A stretch of DNA of 64,000 nucleotides, taken from NCBI GenBank assembly GCA_030704615.1, contig JAKLZA010000278.1:1-64000 (forward strand). The letters are read 5' to 3'. The notes below the pieces were generated by a model. It did no database searches, was not told where the DNA came from, and worked only from the letters and a program-made list of their open reading frames with translations. Source of the stretch: Takakia lepidozioides (lineage: Eukaryota > Streptophyta > Takakiopsida > Takakiales > Takakiaceae). Shown piece after piece: positions 46,901-56,640 of the stretch. A program made the position numbers and the translations under genes. Positions within the stretch are counted from its first letter, which is position 1, and each line of letters starts with the position of its first letter.

Positions 46901-49900
46901 ATAGACAAAACATCTTCTAGCAACAGATTAGAGTTGGGTATTTTTTTATGGTGCCACAAGGAGCGAAGCCATATCTAAGAGAAGTATAGAAGCACTTGAT
47001 CAAAGGACTTGGTAGTCACTCGATCATAAGGTATTTGATTCTGATATAAGGCATCGGCTACAAGGGACTAGCTAACAAAAGTAGTGTGCATTGACCGGAT
47101 CAAGTATAAGGTGTACACGTACTCCCGTAAGCTGTCTTACCAGGGCTTAGCTCATAATATCGGCATTCAGAAGTCCTTTAGATGCTCAGGTATCATCAAG
47201 GATGCCTTACTCTTCATACCCAATCAATCAACCATACTATTGCTGGAGAAGATCATATCTGGCCAAGGGGGATTCATACCCCAAGGCTTTAAGTTCATCA
47301 TTCCAGTTTGGAATGTGTTTGCTGCCTATCTGCCTGCAAGGCTCCTCAAAAAATATCGTCAGTACATCAGAATGAGAAGGTGAAACAGGAAAGGAGAAGG
47401 GTAGATGGTGTGTACAAAAACCACTAAGTACACTGATCAGATAAAGAGAGGGAAGATATACATGTCATGTCAAGACATGGACAAGACCACTAAGGTCATT
47501 GTCATTGAAAGACAAAGCAGCCCTTTACAGGGCACCATCTAACAACCACTTCCATGTTTACCATCTCATTTGAATATCCCGTTACATTTCAGGGTATCTG
47601 AAAAAACAGGGTGGGAGGGTGGGATTCTTGGTCAATCATATTGTGAAAGCACCATAGTTTGACATACAACGATCACCACCATACTTGCCGATTGTAACAT
47701 CATTTCAAAAACCAGATTGCAGGTCTGGAGATAAATCTCGAGAGCCAAGCACATAGTACTTAAATTGCAATTGAAACAGCAAGCCATACATGTCTTAAGC
47801 ATTTGCCTGTTGACATAATGATTCCTCATTTTTTGTTGACATGGGTCAAGCCTTACATAATCCAGTTCTTGAGCCATTCATCTTCCTAAAAAGGCATCCT
47901 GTGTTGGCTTGAAACCGATCTATCAGTGCCAAGACACATGCAAGATTCGTAAAGTAGAAACGGGGCTGAGTTTTTTCAGGCATATGCAGGCCTGGATTGG
48001 TATTCCGGGGCCTCATAAACAGCTCTGCCAGGGTAAAAAATAAATAACTCAGAATTCCAGGTCAATCATATCATGAAAGCACCATGGTTTAATAAAAAAA
48101 TTCCCCTATACTTGCAGATTGTACCTTCATTTCATAAACCAGATTGCAGGTCTGGAGATAACCTCCAAAACCAAGCCCTTCAAGCAACAAGTGTCGTTCT
48201 TGCTTAGTTTTATCTAAGTAAGAATATCTCTACACCTAGCAAGGTGTATCATGACCAGGTTTAGGCCATGAAAAAGTATTTAAAACTGTCATGCTAGGCT
48301 ACTTGCTGGACCATAAAGGTTACTGTTTTAGAATCCAGTTTTTGAATAAGTCGCCTTCCCAAAAAAAACAGCCAGCCTGAAGGTATCATAGCATTGCAAA
48401 TGCATGAGCAAGCATTACATGCAATGACATGGCTTATTTGAGTCTCTGTAAGGAGCTGCAGGTCTGGAATGGAATTCCAGGACTTCATGATCAAAACTCT
48501 GCCAGGGTAGAAGGTTAGAAGCACACAACACCTACTAGCAAGCATGTCTTGAAAATCAAAATTATGATGGGGCCAGGTCTGAAGGTGCTTCAGTGCCAAG
48601 TCATAGGCAAGACTTCTAACAACACAAAACACAGGGCTGAGTACCCTCAAGCAGATATGGGCCTGGAGTGGAATTCCAGGGCCTCATAAAAAGCTCTGCC
48701 AGTTAAAGAAAGGAACTCAGAAACCCCTGTCCCCTATCATGCAATGAAATCACGGTGATATGAGAGCCTTGAAGAATGTTTGTTATCAGACAAGGTCTAT
48801 CTTCTGATCCATCAAAGCCAAGGCCATGATGTTTCATTTCAGAGCCTAGTTTCCATGCAGCCAGAGTTATAGCTGCAGCCCTATACCTTTGTTGAAAACA
48901 GCCAGAGCCTTCAGTAGAGATTTTGTTTTCTATGAAGTCCCTTGTGTGTCTTAACTCCAAAACATGTAGAAGTGGTCATCAAGAACCAAAAACAAGGGTA
49001 AGGAGTAAGAAGGCGATCCTCATTAGAGCAGACTTGAAGCCGTTTTGAGGCAGCAAGGTGGCAGATTTGAAACAGCAACTGGCATCGGCAGCTTCAGGCG
49101 GTAGCAACAATCCCTTATGCAAGAATCGGACTCTACAAGCTTCAAGAATTCAAGACAAGTGAAGACCCTCACCTGTGCCCGTCCCAAAAACCACCACATA
49201 AAGATGTGTGTTAGCGAGGATGCATCAGGTGAGTGGCAGGTCTTCACAGTTGCTATCCATGTCAGTGCTGAATTCTAAAGCATGTACAGATCACAATTCA
49301 AGCAAGGGTAACCTCAAAAGACCTTGAGTGTTTGCGGTATGCCCTGCGCCATGGCGTCCAACAGATCGTCTCCAACAGAACACAATCACAGTAGAAGGGT
49401 TCACAGATAGAGAAGAGCTCGTACAAAGTGAAAGAGCCATATGTAATATGTAGATAAATAGGGGTAGAGTACTTCCCAACGAGGAGTAAAAGCGCCGCTG
49501 CAATTAAAAAGAACCATGAGGGTCTGAGCAAAGCAATCATCGCTTTGTCACCTGCCAGAGAAGAATCTGCATGACCGCCAATGCGCATCCCAAGAGCCAG
49601 CCATCACGGGTACCATGCAGCAGTTGGGGAGCAGATTTACACGGCGCATCATCAAGGATCCCTGAAGCACGAGCTCTGTGCTGTGAAAGGTGTCGACCTG
49701 CTTAGGGCACAGATCCCCGATTTCTCATCCAGGGGGGATGAAAAGTCGCATTCTAGCAGGAGATGCACTGGTCAATGGATGACATCCATTAAAAAGGTAA
49801 CTTTTAGGGTTAGGGTATAGGCTCAAGTTTAATAACTGCCATCATTTCTAATAAATGATGGTAAAATTACTCTCTCCTGGATTAAAATAGGTCACCATCG

Positions 49901-51783
49901 TTCATGGAATTCATCCCGTTTGGATGAAAAAGGAGAAAACAAATGATAAACCAAGATTTATGCACAGCAAGGGTCATCATCCTAATAATTTCATCCATAT
50001 TTGGATGAGAAAGGAGATTAGGATGAAAAACCAAAATCTGCAGAGTAAGCGTCATCATCCTTCAAAAAATTCATCCAGTTTTGGATGAAAAGGGAATTGG
50101 GATGAACAACCAAATAACCAGCATTAAAAAGGTTAAGGCCAGATGAAATCCAAAGAGTTATAGAGGGAGAGGGAGAGAGGGAGAGAGAGGGACCCACCAG
50201 CCAATCCCCTGGCATGGCAGAACCTTACGGAGTGAGTGTGGTATGCACTCACCCCGTAAGGGAGTGCATACCAAACCCCTTCTCATAAGGTTTCCCCTCT
50301 TCCATGTAGTTCTATCCTTAGATTATATTATCCAAGGGAGTAGAATCCTACATCCTCTCTTCCTCCGGTCATGAATGAAACATTGGCATAAAGTGTATCA
50401 TAGCAAGACTGGTATAGTATCACGAGAAAAGAACAGAGAGTTCAGTGGTATACTTAGCTCTGGATAGGTACAAGTTTTTAGAAAATACCTTTCAGTTTCT
50501 CAATAAGCTCTCGCACAGGGAAGAACAGGCTAGGGAAGGAACCTCGTTCAAGGAACCTTGTCAAGATATAGCAGCAGCTCAGGTCTGTAGTACCATGCCT
50601 GTGATATAGACAAAACATCTTCTAGCAACAGATTAGAGTTGGGTATTTTTTTATGGTGCCACAAGGAGCGAAGCCATATCTAAGAGAAGTATAGAAGCAC
50701 TTGATCAAAGGACTTGGTAGTCACTCGATCATAAGGTATTTGATTCTGATATAAGGCATCGGCTACAAGGGACTAGCTAACAAAAGTAGTGTGCATTGAC
50801 CGGATCAAGTATAAGGTGTACACGTACTCCCGTAAGCTGTCTTACCAGGGCTTAGCTCATAATATCGGCATTCAGAAGTCCTTTAGATGCTCAGGTATCA
50901 TCAAGGATGCCTTACTCTTCATACCCAATCAATCAACCATACTATTGCTGGAGAAGATCATATCTGGCCAAGGGGGATTCATACCCCAAGGCTTTAAGTT
51001 CATCATTCCAGTTTGGAATGTGTTTGCTGCCTATCTGCCTGCAAGGCTCCTCAAAAAATATCGTCAGTACATCAGAATGAGAAGGTGAAACAGGAAAGGA
51101 GAAGGGTAGATGGTGTGTACAAAAACCACTAAGTACACTGATCAGATAAAGAGAGGGAAGATATACATGTCATGTCAAGACATGGACAAGACCACTAAGG
51201 TCATTGTCATTGAAAGACAAAGCAGCCCTTTACAGGGCACCATCTAACAACCACTTCCATGTTTACCATCTCATTTGAATATCCCGTTACATTTCAGGGT
51301 ATCTGAAAAAACAGGGTGGGAGGGTGGGATTCTTGGTCAATCATATTGTGAAAGCACCATAGTTTGACATACAACGATCACCACCATACTTGCCGATTGT
51401 AACATCATTTCAAAAACCAGATTGCAGGTCTGGAGATAAATCTCGAGAGCCAAGCACATAGTACTTTAAATTGCAATTGAAACAGCAAGCCATACATGTC
51501 TTAAGCATTTGCCTGTTGACATAATGATTCCTCATTTTTTGTTGACATGGGTCAAGCCTTACATAATCCAGTTCTTGAGCCATTCATCTTCCTAAAAAGG
51601 CATCCTGTGTTGGCTTGAAACCGATCTATCAGTGCCAAGACACATGCAAGATTCGTAAAGTAGAAACGGGGCTGAGTTTTTTCAGGCATATGCAGGCCTG
51701 GATTGGTATTCCGGGGCCTCATAAACAGCTCTGCCAGGGTAAAAAATAAATAACTCAGAATTCCAGGTCAATCATATCATGAA
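40931..51783. repeat. 3.7-kb tandem array, right block
   Basis: Remainder of U5 (40931-44609), U6 (44610-48295, 3,686 bp) and U7 (48296-51783, truncated at its right end). U5 and U6 share a 19-bp deletion relative to U2-U4 and U7. Otherwise units U4-U7 are almost identical. The array stops within the ATCATGAA word at 51783, where homology to the monomer ends abruptly. No gene is supported in this block. Confidence 0.93.
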
Positions 51784-52203
51784 GGGGGTTGCTATTCCAT
51801 GAGCTCATGAGCGGTGAGCTCATGAGCTCATGAGCGGGCATGGCTAACCCATGAGCCGCAAAGTAACACACTTCGAATTTCGGCAGATTTTTTTCGGGCC
51901 AAAAACTATAAAATAATCAAAAATCGAAGATTTCCGCGCTCATGCTGGAAGTACTCCGCTCATGAGTACCAATGTACGCTCATGACTTGGAGCCCAGGCT
52001 CATGGACCGCCAGGCCAGGTCATAGAATAACAGAATTCTGGGCAATAACGGCACCGAAATTATCCCAGAGGCAGAGACGCAAGCGGAATTAGGATCCGGG
52101 TTTGCAGACTCCGAAAACGCAATGGCGACCTATAACCGTGGATAGTACTATTGCAGAAGTGCAGGATGGTTGGTTATAACGAGGCCGTAATTGGTTATAA
52201 CGA
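51784..52203. other. Unexplained segment rich in GCTCATG
   Basis: About 420 bp unlike either the array or the LTR element. It holds at least seven GCTCATG words and several reverse copies (CATGAGC), clustered at 51799-51838 and then spaced singly to about 52005, with an AT-rich stretch near 51885-51925. No ORF of note and no terminal inverted repeats seen. It joins a broken array unit to a broken LTR, so it may be filler DNA or a fragment of another mobile element. Confidence 0.6.
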
Positions 52204-52206
52204 GGC
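52170..52206. repeat. 16-bp direct repeat at the segment/LTR junction
   Basis: TTGGTTATAACGAGGC occurs at 52170-52185 and again at 52191-52206, 21 bp apart. The second copy runs into the truncated LTR and shares GGC with it, as expected for a repair junction. Confidence 0.75.
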
Positions 52207-52412
52207 TGTGACTGTGACGGGCTGTGTTGGCTGTGTGGGCTGTGACGGCTGTGTGGGCTGTGACTGCTGTGTCGGCTGTGTGGGCTATGTAACCCCCTTC
52301 TACAGTGCGCTGCTGTCACCCCTAAGGTTCCTGTTTGTCTCAGTCTGTGCAAAATTTAAGGGTACCCTACAGATCCCGTATAAGTGTCTAAGTCCCCTAC
52401 AGTCCTCTAACA
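52204..52412 (-). repeat. Element 3 3' LTR, truncated
   Basis: It starts TGTTAGAGG at 52412 (minus strand) and ends inside the minisatellite at about 52204. About 800 bp of LTR, including the region expected to hold promoter and R sequences, is missing. Confidence 0.9.
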
Positions 52413-52429
52413 TTACCCCTTCCCCCCTC
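52413..52429 (-). other. Polypurine tract of element 3
   Basis: GAGGGGGGAAGGGGTAA on the minus strand, adjacent to the LTR end, as in elements 1 and 2. Confidence 0.9.
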
Positions 52430-52450
52430 AAAAAGCCGTGTCCTCACGGT

Positions 52451-55400
52451 TTACTGTTTCCGAGTAGCAACCCTTTGTGAGTGAGCACCTTGTTGACGTT
52501 GAGAGTTTCGTGGTGGGCTGTGTGTACGAGCCCGAGGTCTGTCTCTGGTTGATGGAGATGGTTGATCACTACCTGGATAAGTGAGGCCTTCTGGAGGTTG
52601 ATATCGAGGTAATCTTTCCGGCATAGGAGATCCCCTTTGTTTCTTCTCTTCCATCTGAATTGCATAGTCTTCTCCCATGTCAAAAGAATTTTGTGAAGAA
52701 ACAGTTGTATCAGAATCCTCATCGCCTCTCAGGTGTTTTAATTTTCGAATTTTTTGTGGAATCATCTGGGGCATACAATGCTGTCCTACCATGTCTGGAA
52801 GTTTGCATTTTACAACCTGGTGTAACCGTTGAACAGCAAAATTGGTGTAGACACTGAGCTCCTTGTCTGTCCAGATGAGTGGGGTACCAATTACTGGTGC
52901 CGCGTGCAAGTATTTCCATGCGATATGTCCCTTATAGAAAATGTCATCAAGTCCGAATTTCTGTGTTGACAAATTGTTGCAGGCTGCTTGAAACCATGAA
53001 CGAATTTGAGAATCCTTTTGTATCATAACTTTTGGGTCATATAGGTACATATGAGGTGGCACCGAAGGTAATACCCAATGATCTCCACTGGAGTAACTTT
53101 GAAAGCGTGCTTGCATCTTTTGTTGCTCTATGTGGTAACGTATCAGGAAACAAGCAGCGTAGTATAGCCCGCACCCCATGACAATACTTGCTATCTCCTT
53201 GGTCTTGGTATAAATGAGTCCATGTACAACCTGGAAAGCAACCAATTCCCTCAACATGGTACCTGCCTCGTGCCAGTATTGTGCAAAGTGATGATCTTCA
53301 ATATGTCGATTGTTTGGAAGAACTTTAGTCCTGGTTGCCACTGGCAGCCAGATACGCATGATTTGGTAGTAATGTGCGAATGACTGCGGAGGACTAAATT
53401 CTTTCCAAGCCAAATCCAACATGATGGGAATTTGGTTGAAGGGCATAATCATAGCCCTACTGTACTCCCTGGCAGCTGGAGTTTTAGGTGGGTTAAAAGC
53501 TGCATTGCCCCATACCTCCGGCTGTGGTGGCTGTGGTGTGGTTGTAGTAACCACAGGTTCAGCTACTGGTACACTGACCTGTTGTGGTGGTGGTGGTACT
53601 GGTTCCTGTACCATTGGCATCTCCTGCACCTCCTGTGAAGACTGAAAAGCCAGAGTTCTGGCTTGCAAATAAGAAGCCATTAGCTGTTCCTGAGGGATAT
53701 AGACTCTTTGGTCGATGTTTGAAGTGAGGTCTTCCACTTGAGTCTGGAGTCCGTCTACATCCTCTTGTAACTCTGCTATCCTACTATAGACATTGTCTAT
53801 AGTAGTTGTGGCAATGTTCTGCACCTGCAGTCTGAGCTCATTCATCTCGCTTTGGGTGAGCTTCCGTGGGCTTTTGCCCTCTACTGGCCCTTGTGCTAAC
53901 CAGACCTGCATAAGGCTGTTATCCACCAAGCTGCTTGTGGTTCCCCTGAGAGTTTGCTCCTCTCTTAGCTTATACAATTCCAACTGCTGTTGTAAAGCCT
54001 TCATGCGCTTCGCCTGTGGCTCAACCAATTGCGCATAGGCAGCAAGTAGATTATTGGCTTCTTTCGAAGCCTTGTTACTGACCGCGATTTCATTTCTATT
54101 GGCCACGATGGTTTGTTGCAACTCCACGATGTATTTCTCATTCTCAGCTTCCATCTGCCTGTATTGCTTGAAAGTATCTTCATTGCGACAGATTGTATTC
54201 TTCATATCGACAATGAGCTTCATGTGCTCCACATTCTCTTCTTCTGCCTTCGTACATTTTTCCGCTTGACTGTTTATTTCTTTTGTTGATTGGTCAAGCA
54301 TAGTTGTAAATGTAGCGCATTGTATCTCCATCCTGTTATGCACTGTCTGCAACTCCGTATGTAGTGCATTCAGTTCTTGCAACTTGCTTTCATGCTGCAC
54401 CTGCATTTGGTATAGCTGTTGCTTATGTGCTTCGTGCAACTGGTCTTGCGCGAGGCCTGCCTCAATCAATTGTTGCTTGGCCAATTGCAAAGCCATTTCT
54501 GTATTGGCCAAGTCCTGCTTCATCTTGAGAGTGACCTCTTCATCGACCTTGTTTGAACACTCAGTGGCAAGTCGAGCCTCAAACTCCTTCCTGAGTTCTT
54601 CTTTCAAGGCTGTCAATTGGGTAATTGGAACATGGGTTTTGACATAAGTCCCCAACAAATTAAGTGTCCTGCCTATGGAATTCATCAGCATTGCCTGTTG
54701 AGGGTCATCATGGTGAGGTTGCTGCTGTTCCTCCCGATCTTCAACAGTATGATGTCTCACTAACCATTCAGACCATTGTCCCACCGGATTTTCTTCCTGA
54801 ACTACTTCATTTATGACCGGTGCTACAGTGTCATGGCCTTCCGCCTGTGGTACCTCCGACACAGGTGTGTGCATTATATGTACCTCAGGATTTTTCTTGG
54901 GCAACTGTTGCACCTCTGGGATTTCTGTCTGCTTGACCAGACCAGAATATTCATAGAGAAGGTCCCCTTTCTCTATTTCCGCCACTATCTGTTCTGTAGT
55001 TGGAATATCTATCCCTTCACTTTCCAAATCTATTATTTCGGGTTGAGCTGCATGGATAACTTGTGACCTTGTGACAAGTCGTTCAAGTGGCTGTGTTGGT
55101 TGTGATGCAGAAGTAACTTCTTCCTCCCTCTCTGAAGGTCCTGCTTCCAGTAATAACATTCTTTTGTGCTGCTGTGCCCCTCCCTGGTCATGAGCTTGGG
55201 AAACATTATCATGCGGAATCCGTGAAGCCAGTGGATCCGCCACTACAGTCTTTCCCCTTCTCTGCCTCTTAGTCTCGGGTTGTGCTGCTAGTCCACCCTC
55301 ACTGTGTGAAGAGCCTTGCTCTTCCATTGCAGTTGTTTCTGGCTCAAACACTCCCATTTCCTTCCTTTCTTGTGCATTAAGTATGCCAGAACTAAGGATT

Positions 55401-55633
55401 ATTTGAGCAATGATTGGGCCAGACACTATGATAGGAGATTTTGCGGTAGTACCTTGTAATCTTTTCATCTCCTCTACCAGTGCGTTGTACATTATGTCCG
55501 CCCATGGTACCTCTTGTCCCTTCAAGCCTTTGAGGATTTCCTCTGTGAAGGATCTGCTCAAATATTGTTGGTTCTGTTTCAGGGCAATCAGAACGTTCAA
55601 TACTTGGCCTATGTCTTTTAACCCTGGGTACAC
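52451..55633 (-). CDS. ORF3, C-terminal 1,060 codons (element 3)
   Basis: The longest uninterrupted copy of the ORF3 C-terminus. It holds the end of the plant-mobile-domain-like segment, the KRQRRGK cluster, a coiled coil of roughly 300 residues rich in Gln, Glu and Leu, a Pro/Gln/Val-rich spacer (PPPPQQVSVPV), the HYYQIMRIW and GLYYAACFLIRYH region, and the Arg/Ser/Pro-rich tail. In element 2 the last ~170 codons are off-frame; here they are in frame, showing that the family protein includes them. The frame upstream of this Met is open back to about 55709, where one base is missing, so the listed ATG is probably not a true start. It may be released from the polyprotein. Function unknown. Confidence 0.72.
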   Translation of the reverse strand: MYPGLKDIGQVLNVLIALKQNQQYLSRSFTEEILKGLKGQEVPWADIMYNALVEEMKRLQGTTAKSPIIVSGPIIAQIILSSGILNAQERKEMGVFEPETTAMEEQGSSHSEGGLAAQPETKRQRRGKTVVADPLASRIPHDNVSQAHDQGGAQQHKRMLLLEAGPSEREEEVTSASQPTQPLERLVTRSQVIHAAQPEIIDLESEGIDIPTTEQIVAEIEKGDLLYEYSGLVKQTEIPEVQQLPKKNPEVHIMHTPVSEVPQAEGHDTVAPVINEVVQEENPVGQWSEWLVRHHTVEDREEQQQPHHDDPQQAMLMNSIGRTLNLLGTYVKTHVPITQLTALKEELRKEFEARLATECSNKVDEEVTLKMKQDLANTEMALQLAKQQLIEAGLAQDQLHEAHKQQLYQMQVQHESKLQELNALHTELQTVHNRMEIQCATFTTMLDQSTKEINSQAEKCTKAEEENVEHMKLIVDMKNTICRNEDTFKQYRQMEAENEKYIVELQQTIVANRNEIAVSNKASKEANNLLAAYAQLVEPQAKRMKALQQQLELYKLREEQTLRGTTSSLVDNSLMQVWLAQGPVEGKSPRKLTQSEMNELRLQVQNIATTTIDNVYSRIAELQEDVDGLQTQVEDLTSNIDQRVYIPQEQLMASYLQARTLAFQSSQEVQEMPMVQEPVPPPPQQVSVPVAEPVVTTTTPQPPQPEVWGNAAFNPPKTPAAREYSRAMIMPFNQIPIMLDLAWKEFSPPQSFAHYYQIMRIWLPVATRTKVLPNNRHIEDHHFAQYWHEAGTMLRELVAFQVVHGLIYTKTKEIASIVMGCGLYYAACFLIRYHIEQQKMQARFQSYSSGDHWVLPSVPPHMYLYDPKVMIQKDSQIRSWFQAACNNLSTQKFGLDDIFYKGHIAWKYLHAAPVIGTPLIWTDKELSVYTNFAVQRLHQVVKCKLPDMVGQHCMPQMIPQKIRKLKHLRGDEDSDTTVSSQNSFDMGEDYAIQMEEKKQRGSPMPERLPRYQPPEGLTYPGSDQPSPSTRDRPRARTHSPPRNSQRQQGAHSQRVATRKQ

Positions 55634-55692
55634 AGCTTTGGTACAAGCATAACCCTGAGTTTTAAAGAAACTCCCTTCTTGGAATAAATCCC

Positions 55693-56640
55693 CTATTTGC
55701 AGTCTTTCCTGTGTTCCTCCACATACACATGACCTGCTGGCAATCGAAACAATTGCTGGAGGTATAGGGGAGTAATCATTAATTCAACTCCCTTCACCGT
55801 TGTTGTTCCTGTCTTTGGCTCAAAGTTCTGCAAAAATTGTAACATGTACTGTCTATGGTGTAGTGTCCAATCCATGCTTTGCAATCCTTCCAATCTCAGC
55901 TCCTTCAGTATCTTTATCGCCTGTGGGGTAGCCATCGTTTGTTTCTGCAGAATTGTGGTGCTCTTCACCCTGATTTCCTCCATTCCTCTCACTCTCTTCA
56001 TCTTAGACTCACAGAACTGCTTTGGCTGTAACAACTGCAGGAATGCCTGTAGTGCACAAAGCAGAAACGTATGGTTGCCGCAGAAAGCTATGGGTAATCT
56101 CTTGTAAGCCTGCGGGGCTTGCAAGCATTGTTCAAGAGAAAAGCTCTGCTCTTTCGTTTCGTGTCTCTGCCATTGCGTAAGTAATATTGCGAGCGTATAG
56201 TCTGTTAGTTCCTCCATAGTTTCCAAGTTATAGCATTTATGGCCTGTCCTGTCGAGACGCCCGTTACTCAGAACGACGCCGCCTCTTGCGCTTAATTTCC
56301 CTCCATTTTCTTGATCATTTCTCTGGTTTTCTATTGGCTGTATCCGCTGTGACTGGATTTTAACTTTTATCTTCTTTAGTGGACTTTCCCTGTTGGATAG
56401 TCCACTAGGATCACACATGCGACATGAATTCAGTTTTTCTGTACTTGCCGTTCGTTCTGTTTCCCTTTTTCCGTATTCATTAATGGGCCCGCCTTTCATC
56501 CCTTTTGACGGCCGTTCTTGTCCTCTTTCTTTTTGACACCTGTCCTTGCACTTCATTCTCTGCTGTGTGTCGCACCCTGACCTCCACGTGTCTATTTTTA
56601 AATTAATTTCCGTTTCTTCTTCCTTCAGCCATTTTCCTGA
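55693..56640 (-). pseudogene. ORF3, N-terminal part (element 3)
   Basis: 287 codons from the first Met (56556), with homologous sequence open upstream to about 56640. It contains the basic linker (KCKDRCQKERGQERPSKG), the CYNLETMEELTD region and the start of the ELMITPLYLQQLF segment. It ends early, with VEEHRKDCK in place of VEEHRERLQ, because one C is missing near 55709. It is separated from the RT-INT frame by a one-base loss in an A run near 56645. In element 2 the same region is continuous with both neighbours. Confidence 0.75.
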
